Assembly (NCBI GenBank): GCA_027531445.1
Contig: JAPZRK010000065.1
Coordinates: 1-19,005 of the forward strand
Direction: 5' to 3'
Origin: Leptospira sp.
GTDB lineage: Bacteria; Spirochaetota; Leptospiria; Leptospirales; Leptospiraceae
DNA: 19,005 bases
In this document: in pieces, positions 10,497 to 17,977 of the stretch
Position numbering within the stretch: the stretch's first letter is position 1
How the letters are laid out: the number at the start of each line of letters is the position of its first letter
Notes under the pieces: generated by a model
What the model saw: only the letters and a program-made list of their open reading frames with translations
Told to the model about the DNA's origin: nothing
Databases searched by the model: none
Program-made: the position numbers and the translations under genes

Positions 10497-11137
10497 TGCT
10501 TTTCTTCTCCAACAAGTCCAGGGAACAAACCATAAAACAAAACATCTTCGATAGTTTCTATATAAGACTTTTCACTTTTGATTTCTTTTTGAAAGTGACC
10601 ATCTAATAAAACCTCAACGGCGCCACGAATCATTCCCCAGGCCACAGCGACATTCGGGTATGCGCCTTTATTATTTGTAAGATTTTCATTTTTACTTTGC
10701 TTATAAACTTTTTCCAAGATAGATAAACGAGTATTTCTCTCCGTTGATAACTTTTCTCTCATCTCTTTCGAAACATTATCTATATTGAGTGAATCGCCAC
10801 ATTGTTTTGCTACTAAATACATGTTTTTATCGCCTAAACAATGCTCAATGTAAGTTCTTAGTGCGGATCTTGCCATCTCGATCGCAGATCCAGCTTTAAG
10901 GCAATCTTGTAACCTTTCTCTTAGCCTCTCATAGTCTTCCAATTGGATACGCGCCATCAAATCATCTTTACTTTTAAAATGTAAATAGATGGTTCCCCTA
11001 CCTATTTCAAGCTGTTTTGCGATGTCATCCATCTTGACCATCGATGGATGTCTCAACTGGAATAGTTTAATTGCAGTTTCAATGATATTTCGTTCTCTAA
11101 TTGCAAACTCTCTACGTTTTCTTTCTGAAACTCCCAT
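10493..11137 (-). CDS. TetR/AcrR-family transcriptional regulator
   Basis: This 214-residue protein has an N-terminal helix-turn-helix: IIETAIKLFQLRHPSMVKMDDIAKQLEIGRGTIYLHFKSKDDL (about 18-62) is the classical TetR DNA-binding domain, with IGRGTIYLHFKSK as recognition helix and following segment. The C-terminal ligand-binding part is not recognisable by eye. The start ATG lies one base after the stop of the flavoprotein gene, and the stop overlaps the lipid-kinase start. The regulator is therefore embedded in the glycerolipid operon and most likely represses it, sensing an acyl-CoA or lipid-like ligand (inference from position). It has an unusually basic N-terminal tail (SERKRREFAIRERN). Confidence 0.93.
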   Translation of the reverse strand: MGVSERKRREFAIRERNIIETAIKLFQLRHPSMVKMDDIAKQLEIGRGTIYLHFKSKDDLMARIQLEDYERLRERLQDCLKAGSAIEMARSALRTYIEHCLGDKNMYLVAKQCGDSLNIDNVSKEMREKLSTERNTRLSILEKVYKQSKNENLTNNKGAYPNVAVAWGMIRGAVEVLLDGHFQKEIKSEKSYIETIEDVLFYGLFPGLVGEEKQ

Positions 11138-11138
11138 A

Positions 11139-12758
11139 CTATTTTATACCTAACAATCCGCCTGGATTCATGATCCCTTTTGGGTCGAATGCTTTTTTGA
11201 TCGCACCCAGCAACTGCAAACTAGACTTTCCAATCTCCTTTTCCATCCAAGGTGTCAATAATCGTCCAATACCATGGTGGTGAGAAAGTGATCCTCCATT
11301 TTCGTGGATCGTGTCAATGAGACCTTTGTGAAATTTTGCAAAAGATTCTAATTCACCTGTTTCTTCCATCGGTTTGATAAATATAAAATACAGGTTCGCA
11401 CCGTTTTCATATGCATGTGAAATATGAACCATACATGCTGTGTTTGGAAAACTTTTTATATACTTTCTTGTTTCTGACCAGAGTTTGTGCAATTCATTCC
11501 AAGTGACAGCCGTCTCTATTGTATCTATCCTAATTCCTTCATCCATTAATGTATCACGTAGATAGGCACTTGAATACCTTTGGTGTAACCATTTTTCGAC
11601 AGGAGATTTCCCAGTTGAAAATGCGCCTCTATGTTTGGCGATCTTTTTGATTTTTTTAAACACAAAGGTCGTATACTCCGGATCTCCATCAATGATAATG
11701 TGCATCAGGCTACGCTTCCCCGACTTATAACCGATAAATGATAGAAATTTATCCTCTTTACCTCCGGCAAGACCGCTCATTTGGAAAGAAATTTCAGTTT
11801 CTTCTGGATCTTGGATACGGAAAAAATGAGGTTTCCCAAATCCACCTTGCATCACTTCTCTCATTGTTTCAACCGCGGATTCAAAATCCTTAAAAATGAA
11901 GGAACCCTTTGTCGAATGATTCAAATTAAACTTTCTAATTTTCAATGTGGCAGATGTGATTACTCCAAAACTTCCTTCACTACCTAAAAATAGTCTAAAT
12001 AGATCTGGACCGATCGAACTTGCAGGATATGCTTTTGATTGGATCACTCCAGACGGTGTAATTGCAGTGATTGCAAGAAGAATGTCTTCCATCTTTCCAT
12101 ATCCAGTTGAGGCTTGCCCTGCTCCTTTGGCCGCGATCCAACCACCAACAGTTGAATATTCAAAAGATTGGGGGAAATGACCGCAGGTATAACCCTTTTC
12201 ATTTAAAAAAGATTCAAGTGCAGGTCCACTAATGCCTGCTTGCACAGTAACAGTCGTATTGATTGGGTTAAATTCTATAATTTTGTCCATGAGAGACATA
12301 TCAATCGAGATGCCACCTTTTGGAGCCTCTAAAGCACGTGTTACACTCGATCCAGCGCCATATGGTATAATGGGAGTTTTTGTTTGGTCTGCTAAGGAAA
12401 CTATCTCTTGCACTTCCTTATCCGATTTTGGGAATAAAACAGCATCAACAACAGAATCTACCCTACCATGACGAGCATTGAATATCTCGGTATAAAACTT
12501 TCCTATGGAATGTCGGGCTCTTACTTCTGGATCCGCTGAAAAAGCATTATTCCCGATGATTTTTTTAAACTTAGCAAGCGTTTGCGTGGCAACTTTACTT
12601 TTCTTAAGTTCTTTAAGTTTAGGTTCGCCCTTAGGAATGTTCGCTCGGAAATTAGGATCTACTGGGAATGTACTCTCAAAAAAATTACGAGTATGTGAGG
12701 GCAAACTTTCTTCAACTTCAAGAGAGCCCCATTTATAAATTTTACGTGTGTTAGACAT
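11139..12758 (-). CDS. alkyl-DHAP synthase-like FAD-binding oxidase (ether lipid synthesis)
   Basis: This 539-residue flavoprotein has the FAD_binding_4 plus FAD-oxidase_C layout. It resembles eukaryotic alkyldihydroxyacetonephosphate synthase (AGPS), which swaps the acyl chain of acyl-DHAP for a fatty alcohol. Shared blocks are KWGS near the start, a PIIPYGAGSSVT FAD loop, VQAGISGPALE, GHFPQSFEYSTVGGW, GPDLFRLFLGSEGSFGVIT, YENGANLYF (aligned with the YDAGACIYF block of AGPS) and the C-terminal GGSLSHHHGIGRL with the three catalytic-region histidines (about 493-495). The frame is open to an ATG at 12806, adding 16 hydrophobic residues. The ATG at 12758 (MSNTRKIYKWGS) is preferred because it matches the start of the conserved region, though neither has a clear Shine-Dalgarno sequence. 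It heads the operon with tetR, lipid kinase and glpD. It could be another VAO-family oxidase, but the HHH block argues for AGPS. Confidence 0.85.
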   Translation of the reverse strand: MSNTRKIYKWGSLEVEESLPSHTRNFFESTFPVDPNFRANIPKGEPKLKELKKSKVATQTLAKFKKIIGNNAFSADPEVRARHSIGKFYTEIFNARHGRVDSVVDAVLFPKSDKEVQEIVSLADQTKTPIIPYGAGSSVTRALEAPKGGISIDMSLMDKIIEFNPINTTVTVQAGISGPALESFLNEKGYTCGHFPQSFEYSTVGGWIAAKGAGQASTGYGKMEDILLAITAITPSGVIQSKAYPASSIGPDLFRLFLGSEGSFGVITSATLKIRKFNLNHSTKGSFIFKDFESAVETMREVMQGGFGKPHFFRIQDPEETEISFQMSGLAGGKEDKFLSFIGYKSGKRSLMHIIIDGDPEYTTFVFKKIKKIAKHRGAFSTGKSPVEKWLHQRYSSAYLRDTLMDEGIRIDTIETAVTWNELHKLWSETRKYIKSFPNTACMVHISHAYENGANLYFIFIKPMEETGELESFAKFHKGLIDTIHENGGSLSHHHGIGRLLTPWMEKEIGKSSLQLLGAIKKAFDPKGIMNPGGLLGIK

Positions 12759-12841
12759 GATTGGTACCAAAAACGAAAGAATAGCCAATTTTTGAACCAT
12801 GTTCATATTTTGACAAGAACATATTTTTTTATGATTCCGTT

Positions 12842-13303
12842 TTAGCCACGAAGTTCTTTCACATATTCTGCTCTTACATTTTCCACAAATGATTCAGAAA
12901 ATATTTCCGAATGAGAGAACAGCTTTGAAAAATACTGCCCGAGTTCTTTATCGATTTCGAATCCAGTTAATAGCCATTCCATGAGTTCCATACAAATATC
13001 CAATGCCTTTGGTTCATCGTTGGACAAATCGCCATTTGCAATTTTATAAAGCAAATCACCCACTTTCTCATAATCTCCATTTGTTATGAACTTACGGATT
13101 TCTGTAGGATATCGAACCATTAACGTTTGTTTTACTGCATTTGGGGTAAAGTAGAATTTGTCAGTCGCTAAGTTATGCGAGAGGGAATCAACCAGATCCT
13201 GCTCTTTATGATTGGATGAAGTCCAACATAATAAAATTTTTTCTCCAAGAAGAGAATCTTTAAACGGTTCATAAGGGTAGGATGATTTTTCAGGCTTACT
13301 CAT
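12842..13303 (-). CDS. hypothetical protein, probably cytoplasmic
   Basis: This 153-residue acidic protein has no recognised domain, signal peptide or membrane segment. It contains KILLCWTSSNHKEQDLVDSLSHNL, a mainly helical middle (MVRYPTEIRKFITNGDYEKVGDLLYKIANGD) and a helical end (ELMEWLLTGFEIDKELGQYFSKLFSHSEIF). A start at the ATG at 13303 is assumed; no Shine-Dalgarno sequence is seen. It lies between the HU terminator and the glycerolipid operon, all on the minus strand. Its stop is 83 bases before the flavoprotein start, so it may or may not share a promoter with that operon. Confidence 0.7.
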   Translation of the reverse strand: MSKPEKSSYPYEPFKDSLLGEKILLCWTSSNHKEQDLVDSLSHNLATDKFYFTPNAVKQTLMVRYPTEIRKFITNGDYEKVGDLLYKIANGDLSNDEPKALDICMELMEWLLTGFEIDKELGQYFSKLFSHSEIFSESFVENVRAEYVKELRG

Positions 13304-13318
13304 TTAAAAGATAAGGGG

Positions 13319-13357
13319 AGAAAAAGAATCCCAGGTCACAGAAATGAGAACCTGGGA
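13319..13357 (-). terminator. intrinsic terminator downstream of the HU gene
   Basis: Read on the minus strand, TCCCAGGT (complement of 13350-13357) pairs with ACCTGGGA (complement of 13329-13336) around a 13-base loop, followed by TTCTTTTTCT. The stem starts eight bases after the HU stop codon. This is the clearest rho-independent terminator in the window. Confidence 0.8.
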
Positions 13358-13365
13358 GTAGAAAG

Positions 13366-13674
13366 TTATTTCTTTGGTGGAACAATAGCGTCTTTCGCAG
13401 ACTTTGAGAGAGTGAATTTTACAACAACTTTTGCAGGAATCAAAATTGCCTCACCAGTTGCAGGATTTCTTCCTTTTCTTTTTGGACGATTTCTCTTTAC
13501 GAGTTTGCCCAATCCAGGGATTACGAATACCCCATTTTTCTTTGTTTCTTTGTAAGCGAGCTCGACATATGCATCAAGAAAAGCCGCGACATTTTTTTTC
13601 GTCATACCAGTAGTCTCAGCTAATTCAGTGAGCATCTCTGATTTTTTCATAGGGGTAGGGGTTGCAGTTGCCAT
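13366..13674 (-). CDS. HU/IHF-family DNA-binding protein
   Basis: This 102-residue nucleoid protein bends and compacts DNA as a dimer. The N-terminal helices are KKSEMLTELAETTGMTKKNVAAFLDAYVELAYKETKKNG. The saddle and arm follow as VFVIPGLGKLVKRNRPKRKGRNPATGEAILIPAKVVVKFTLS, with the GRNPATGE arm tip and its intercalating Pro typical of HU. It has an extra MATATPTP tail before the usual start. The ATG at 13674 is supported by a GAGGA upstream, whereas the internal ATG at 13650 has none. It stands alone, with its own terminator, and diverges from the NAD kinase-like operon. The base-rich KRNRPKRKGR arm is strongly basic. Confidence 0.95.
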   Translation of the reverse strand: MATATPTPMKKSEMLTELAETTGMTKKNVAAFLDAYVELAYKETKKNGVFVIPGLGKLVKRNRPKRKGRNPATGEAILIPAKVVVKFTLSKSAKDAIVPPKK

Positions 13675-13683
13675 ACTATATTT

Positions 13684-13690
13684 TTCCTCG
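13684..13690 (-). promoter_or_regulatory. ribosome binding site of the HU gene
   Basis: Read on the minus strand, CGAGGAA lies about ten bases before the ATG at 13674. It decides that start over the internal ATG at 13650. Confidence 0.6.
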
Positions 13691-13767
13691 GAACCGATTT
13701 AAGGTTACACTATACTTCGATGAATATAGAGTTTGGTACAAGTAAAAATTTTTTGGATACCATTTTT

Positions 13768-13828
13768 CTTTAATTTTCTTAGGAAATTACATGTTTTTTG
13801 AAAAAAACCTTTATTTTCTTAAGGAAAA
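13768..13828. repeat. two near-identical semi-palindromic sites in the divergent region
   Basis: ATTTTCTTAGGAAAT (13773-13787) and ATTTTCTTAAGGAAAA (13813-13828) recur about 41 bp apart, each preceded by CTTTA or CTTT. Each is an imperfect dyad. They sit between the HU gene and the NAD kinase-like operon, just upstream of the latter. They may be a paired regulator site. The rest of the 174-base region is AT-rich, with no promoter I can name securely. Confidence 0.35.
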
Positions 13829-13848
13829 GTGCAAAATCTTACATATAT

Positions 13849-14781
13849 ATGCCTAAAAATTCATACGAACGCATTCTCGTCGTCTTTAAACGTACCAAGT
13901 ATGAATTAGATTTGGAAACTTATGGCTCCATTGATGCTTATAAATTTGTAACGAAAGACAAAAAAGATGTGTTTGAGCGTACTTTTGATTCCCACTCAAG
14001 ACAAATTCAATCTCGCAACTATCTGAAGGAAAAGGTTTTTCCAAAAGGACACTTTGTATTTCGTGAAGACTTCGATAAAGAAAAACACTTAGAGTCGTAT
14101 GATCTCGTTGTTTCTCATGGTGGAGACAATCACTTCACCTATGTAGCACATCAAGTAGGCAAAACACACCTAATCGGTTGCAACTCGGATCCACTCTCTT
14201 CTGTTGGAGCCCTGCTTGGATTTACAGCGGAAGAACTTGAAACTGTTGTTGAAAGTAATTTTGAAAACACAAGTGTTGAAAGTTGGTCGCTACTTTTAAC
14301 AAAAATAGAATATCCGACAGGCGAAACGATCGAAACTGTTCCTGCCATTTGTGAGGTCTCGATCCGAAACAATAGCCCCGATCTCACGTCGAGGTATTGG
14401 ATCTCGTATGATGGCAAAAAAGAAGAGCAAAAGTGCTCTGGCCTTCTCGCCTATACGGGAGCCGGATCAACAGGCTGGATTTCGTCCTGCTTTCCGAAGA
14501 AATTTTCTCCTTTTGCAAAACATGAGCCCTACTTTCACGTTTATGCTCGGGAGATTCGTGCAAAAATCGCAAACAAAGAGTTTTCCTTGGCAGATTTTCG
14601 GGCTTTGGATGAAGTGGAAGTAATTTCGGAGATGAATGGTGGAATTGCGGTCGACTCTCTTACCGAGAGGCACTATCCGTTTCCACCCTATTCAAAAGCT
14701 ACATTCAAATTATCGAATGAGACTCTCTCCGTCGTTGTTCCAAAGAACAAGAGGACATCCCATGCAAGAACTTCCATATGA
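13849..14781 (+). CDS. NAD kinase homologue of the NADK2 type, with variant GGDN motif
   Basis: This protein (310 residues from the chosen ATG) resembles ATP-NAD kinases, which make NADP from NAD. The order of blocks matches human mitochondrial NADK2: DLVVSHGGDN (D93) for the GGDG loop, LIGCNSDPLSSVGALLGF for its GVNTDPERSEG, ICEVSIRN...SRYWISYDGKKEEQKCSGLLAYTGAGSTGW (TGAGSTGW at 203-210), and GGIAVDSL near the end. The fourth residue of GGDG is Asn and the next is His, so activity or phosphoryl donor may differ. The catalytic Asp is kept. The frame is open to a TTG at 13798; the ATG at 13849 (MPKNSYERILVVFKR) starts right before the first strand and is preferred, though the AAGGAAA upstream is 22 bases away. 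It heads an operon with the STAS gene. Confidence 0.78.
   Translation: MPKNSYERILVVFKRTKYELDLETYGSIDAYKFVTKDKKDVFERTFDSHSRQIQSRNYLKEKVFPKGHFVFREDFDKEKHLESYDLVVSHGGDNHFTYVAHQVGKTHLIGCNSDPLSSVGALLGFTAEELETVVESNFENTSVESWSLLLTKIEYPTGETIETVPAICEVSIRNNSPDLTSRYWISYDGKKEEQKCSGLLAYTGAGSTGWISSCFPKKFSPFAKHEPYFHVYAREIRAKIANKEFSLADFRALDEVEVISEMNGGIAVDSLTERHYPFPPYSKATFKLSNETLSVVVPKNKRTSHARTSI
14751..14755 (+). promoter_or_regulatory. ribosome binding site of the STAS gene
   Basis: GAGGA lies six bases before the ATG at 14762, inside the end of the NAD kinase-like gene. It decides this start against an upstream in-frame ATG at 14636. Confidence 0.7.
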
Positions 14782-15130
14782 AATCGAACAAGAAAAAATA
14801 AATGGAACTGTCATCGTGCAGATCAAAGGACGCATGGAATCTGGTCCTTTGGATAAAATCACACAAACCATTTTAGACGAGATGATTTCGCCTGAGAGAC
14901 ACTTTCTAATTTTAGATTTTTCTGAATTACGTTATATTTCAAGCTTAGGGATTCGTATGATTTTGGATGTAAAGATGAGTTTGCAAAAACGCTCCAAAGA
15001 AATGGCATTGGTTGGTGTGAGTAGTTCCATTTCTCAAGTGTTTCATCTGTTAGGTTTGTCGGGTTCATTTCAATTCTTTGAGACTAGACAAGATGCAACG
15101 AGTCACTTCAATCAAAATTCCAGCAAATAG
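14762..15130 (+). CDS. STAS-domain anti-sigma factor antagonist
   Basis: This 122-residue single-domain protein is of the SpoIIAA/RsbV type, which binds an anti-sigma kinase when unphosphorylated. The pattern IVQIKGRMESGPLDKI, FLILDFSELRYISSLGIRMIL and MALVGVSSSISQVFHLLGLSGSFQFF is the usual STAS order of strands and helices. The phospho-acceptor serine should be S60 (or S61) in YISSLG; the Asp that precedes it in SpoIIAA is Ile here. The start is fixed by GAGGA six bases upstream and overlaps the preceding gene by 20 bases. The stop is directly followed by the next ATG, so the three genes are translated together. Partner kinase and phosphatase are not adjacent; the receiver-PP2C protein at 5753 is one candidate phosphatase. 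Confidence 0.9.
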   Translation: MQELPYEIEQEKINGTVIVQIKGRMESGPLDKITQTILDEMISPERHFLILDFSELRYISSLGIRMILDVKMSLQKRSKEMALVGVSSSISQVFHLLGLSGSFQFFETRQDATSHFNQNSSK

Positions 15131-15637
15131 ATGAACGCTCGTTTACCCACTTGGGTATCGAATTCCATTCTCGTATGTTTGTTAATATTTCTGATTTTAT
15201 TTGCAGTGGTTTCTTTTGAAAATCATAATCTGAGAGAAGCATACGAAAGATTACAAAGCCCTTCAAATTTTAGTTTTGCAACGATTCAAGAAATTTCCCG
15301 AATAAAGAATCGATTCCCGATCGTCTACCAATGCCATTATACTTTTGCGATGCCGGACGGTAAATTAGCCGAATCCTCCGAAACAATACCCTACTCTATT
15401 TACAAAAAACTAAAGCTAGGTGATCCAATCCAAATATATAGAATGGAGACATTGCTGTTTGGAAGAAAAACAGCTCTCTCAAAAATTGTAGAAAACAATG
15501 CAGTCCCTCCTCTCATTGATAATCTGGAACGATTTTTTAGAGGAGGTTTGCTTTTTTTTACGTTTGTAGGATTATTAGTTTTTCTATTTAGGGTTTTGGG
15601 ATCACGATTTCAAACTTATCTTTTCCTTCAAAAATAA
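15131..15637 (+). CDS. two-TM membrane protein with DUF3592-like layout
   Basis: This 168-residue protein has one membrane segment near the start (about 12-30, ILVCLLIFLILFAVVSF) and one near the end (about 139-157, GLLFFTFVGLLVFLF), with an external domain of about 105 residues between. That domain (FPIVYQCHYTFAMPDGK...SSETIPYSIYKKLKLGDPIQIYRM) has the strand pattern of DUF3592-type proteins, where a VGDxVxVYY-like segment follows a YxY strand. This is a resemblance by eye only. The gene begins immediately after the STAS stop codon (no gap) and its last 50 bases overlap the 3' end of the converging exported-protein gene. No function can be assigned. Confidence 0.75.
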   Translation: MNARLPTWVSNSILVCLLIFLILFAVVSFENHNLREAYERLQSPSNFSFATIQEISRIKNRFPIVYQCHYTFAMPDGKLAESSETIPYSIYKKLKLGDPIQIYRMETLLFGRKTALSKIVENNAVPPLIDNLERFFRGGLLFFTFVGLLVFLFRVLGSRFQTYLFLQK

Positions 15638-16115
15638 GTTGTGTTTGTCTTGCTTCTTGTAAATAGGATTCTGGATTGGTCTCAAAAGTAACAAAACACA
15701 TGTACTTATCATGTTTGACAATGTACATAAAATCTCTGACCCCTAAGTGAGGCATCTGAGCAAGAAATCCACGCACCCATTTGCTATCACGATAGACACG
15801 TTCGTATTTTATATTAGAAGAATCAATTTTTTGCATCAACTCCATAGTCGCTTTTGAGTAGTCGCGACTGCGAATTTCTCTTTTCAGAGATTTGATTAAG
15901 TTGTATTCCAACTTTGCTTTTTTTAATGGAAGGTTTTCAGCTTGAGTTTTGTAGTAATACTCGTAAAACTCTTTGTCCTGTCCTTCTTTTGCATCATGGT
16001 TTTCTTCTTTTACAGCAGACGTTGAATTTGCTGAAGAAGAATCCTGAGCGTTCAGTGATGCTCCCGCTAATGTGAGAGACACGATGAAAATGATGATTAA
16101 TTTGTATCGTTCCAT
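15588..16115 (-). CDS. exported hypothetical protein
   Basis: This 175-residue protein starts with MERYKLIIIFIVSLTLAGAS, a signal peptide probably cleaved in SLNA-QDSS. A Ser/Ala-rich and acidic linker follows (about 26-50). The rest is charged and helical (EFYEYYYKTQAENLPLKKAKLEYNLIKSLKREIRSRDYSKA), ending in a strand-rich part (DFMYIVKHDKYMCFVTFETNPESYLQEARQTQLIF). The frame is open to 16214, but the ATG at 16115 is chosen because it places the signal peptide at the N-terminus. Its last 50 coding bases overlap the end of the converging membrane-protein gene. I recognise no domain; a periplasmic or outer-membrane-linked location is likely. Confidence 0.75.
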   Translation of the reverse strand: MERYKLIIIFIVSLTLAGASLNAQDSSSANSTSAVKEENHDAKEGQDKEFYEYYYKTQAENLPLKKAKLEYNLIKSLKREIRSRDYSKATMELMQKIDSSNIKYERVYRDSKWVRGFLAQMPHLGVRDFMYIVKHDKYMCFVTFETNPESYLQEARQTQLIFEGKDKFEIVIPKP

Positions 16116-16202
16116 TACTTTTAGTATCGGAATTTGAGGACCTAGACTAGAAATAAAATTTTCGGTTTCCAAAAAGGGAATCTTAGCGAACAACTGTAAA
16201 CA

Positions 16203-17702
16203 ATGCCTTTGCAAACACTTAGCTCCTTCCAGGAGGCATTTTTATCAGGCAAATCACTCCAGAAAAATTTTATCCATTTTTCAGAGCAAAATTGCCAGGA
16301 ATTAGATATTTGGATCGGAAGGATCTGCAGGACCGTTTCTCTCGAATTTTTGCATGAAATTTTATTTACAATCTTGAATGAACTTCTGGTCAACGGTTGC
16401 AAAGCAAACGCAAAGCGGATTTTTTTTAAGTCACAATCCTTAACGATCACAAACCCAAAAGACTATTCTGTGGGGATTCCAAAATTTAAACACGAATTTG
16501 GATATCAGCGGAATCGTATCTTTCAGGAGCTTGAGAAAACTGATTTAACAGTTTTTGTAGAAGCGCAAAATTTTCCTCATTTCATTCAGTTCAGTGTAAC
16601 AAATAATTCAAAAATATTGGATGAGGAACGACAAAGAATCGAATCACGAATTACATCTTCTGTTCGTTATAAGAATATAAGTGATGCGTACAGTGAATCG
16701 ATAGACTCGGAGGAAAGTTCTGGCTTAGGTATCGTTCTTATTCATATTCTGCTTCGCAATTCAGGTATAAAAGATAAATTTTTTGAATTGGAGACTACGG
16801 ACGATGAAACAACGATTACGATCCGTATCCCAAAGTTACTCATTCCACCAGAAACTCAAAATCAAATACGCAATCTTCTAGTGAACGAGGTAGCGGGATT
16901 ACCGCCACTTGCTCCTCAAATACAAAAATTGATCCAAGAAGCTAGATCGAAAGATATGGATTGGAATGGTTTAAGCAAAACCGTTCAAAAAGAGCCAGCC
17001 ATTACTGCAGAAATACTCAAAGTATCCAACTCTGCATTATTTGGTTCTCATACAAAGGTTGTGTTGATCGTTGATGCATTGAAAAGAATTGGCATTCGAA
17101 ACCTAGAATCCATTTTTTTAACTTTGGGTGCTCGAAAAATTCTTAACGGCCGTTATCATTCCCAATTATCAGTTTGGTCACACTCGATTCGCACGAGTAT
17201 GTACAGTCGTTTTTTAGGTGAAGAAGTATCCAGCTTTTCCAAGTACGCAGAAGTTGCGTCCATCGGTGGCCTATTACATGATTTAGGAAGAATGATTCTT
17301 CTTTCATTGGATTTGGCTATTGTAAATCAGATTCGTATCTTTCGAAGCGATAGTGCGAAGGAGATTTCTGAATGGGTGGAAGAATACATGCTTGGAATAA
17401 CTCATTCAGATATAGGACTCTTACTTGGCAAAAAGTGGAATTTCCCGGATGAGATTTTAGATATCATTAAATACCATCACAAACCCTGGCAATGTAAGTC
17501 TAAAAATTTACCGTACTGCCAAATGATTTACTTGAGTGACATCCTTGCTGGGATCAAACAAGGGAAGGGAAATTATTTTACTGTAGAGCCAGAGATCCTT
17601 CAAACATTTGGCATTCAATCTGAAAATGAATTCCATGCACTTTTAGTTCGTTTTCAGAATCGGTATGAATCACATCGAATGGAATTCGAAGAGTTAATTT
17701 AA
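16203..17702 (+). CDS. histidine-kinase-like ATPase domain fused to HDOD domain
   Basis: This 499-residue cytoplasmic protein has two parts. Residues about 45-210 look like a GHKL ATPase: the N-box is ILNELLVNGCKANAKRIFF (N59, E60, N64) and the G2 box is ESSGLGIVLI (G174, G176). The usual DxGxG G1 box is replaced by VTNNSKI, so ATP binding may be weak or altered. Residues about 225-450 are an HDOD domain (LPPLAPQIQKL, EPAITAEILKVSNSALFG, ALKRIGIRNLESIFL). It keeps the HD-type ligands H327, H359-D360, H401, H425-H426 and D446 (YLSD). There is no transmembrane segment. The ATG start is assumed; no Shine-Dalgarno sequence is seen. The role is probably signalling, but the partner is unknown. It is followed three bases later by a small gene. 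Confidence 0.85.
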   Translation: MPLQTLSSFQEAFLSGKSLQKNFIHFSEQNCQELDIWIGRICRTVSLEFLHEILFTILNELLVNGCKANAKRIFFKSQSLTITNPKDYSVGIPKFKHEFGYQRNRIFQELEKTDLTVFVEAQNFPHFIQFSVTNNSKILDEERQRIESRITSSVRYKNISDAYSESIDSEESSGLGIVLIHILLRNSGIKDKFFELETTDDETTITIRIPKLLIPPETQNQIRNLLVNEVAGLPPLAPQIQKLIQEARSKDMDWNGLSKTVQKEPAITAEILKVSNSALFGSHTKVVLIVDALKRIGIRNLESIFLTLGARKILNGRYHSQLSVWSHSIRTSMYSRFLGEEVSSFSKYAEVASIGGLLHDLGRMILLSLDLAIVNQIRIFRSDSAKEISEWVEEYMLGITHSDIGLLLGKKWNFPDEILDIIKYHHKPWQCKSKNLPYCQMIYLSDILAGIKQGKGNYFTVEPEILQTFGIQSENEFHALLVRFQNRYESHRMEFEELI

Positions 17703-17705
17703 GTT

Positions 17706-17957
17706 ATGAATTGGAAAGAGTTATCAAATCAATCGGAAGATTTTTTAAATGAGCCATCAAACATAAATCAGTTTAGCTTAAAAGGTCACCCTGAGTACCC
17801 TCACCTTTCTGATTTACCCGAGGAAGAGCTAATCGAGATGTTATCTGAGTTTGTTATAGCTGAGGGGCATCAAGTTACCATAACGAATATGTTAAACTAT
17901 GCGCCTATCTTTGAAATGTTGCTTTTTAAAAAGAACAATCCATCGATTTATGGTTAA
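17706..17957 (+). CDS. small hypothetical protein
   Basis: This 83-residue acidic protein starts three bases after the HATPase-HDOD stop, so the two are very likely co-transcribed and may act together. It has no signal peptide or membrane segment. The sequence has a polar N-terminal half and a predicted-helical end (EEELIEMLSEFVIAEG, then TITNMLNYAPIFEMLLFKKN). No domain is recognised. A weak purine stretch (GAAGAG) lies upstream. Confidence 0.65.
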   Translation: MNWKELSNQSEDFLNEPSNINQFSLKGHPEYPHLSDLPEEELIEMLSEFVIAEGHQVTITNMLNYAPIFEMLLFKKNNPSIYG

Positions 17958-17977
17958 TACCTAAAAATAACTAGATC

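Noticed and set aside
12759..12806. Hydrophobic 16-residue extension of the alkyl-DHAP-synthase-like protein as a signal or membrane anchor
   Set aside because: The conserved region begins with KWGS just after the internal ATG at 12758, and no ribosome binding site supports the upstream ATG. It remains possible but is less likely.
14636..14761. Upstream 42-residue extension of the STAS protein
   Set aside because: It lies in another frame within conserved NAD kinase-like sequence, while the ATG at 14762 has a good ribosome binding site at ideal spacing.
15131..15637. Two-TM protein as a part of the STAS partner-switching system
   Set aside because: Only co-translation supports this; no signalling motif is visible, so no role was assigned.
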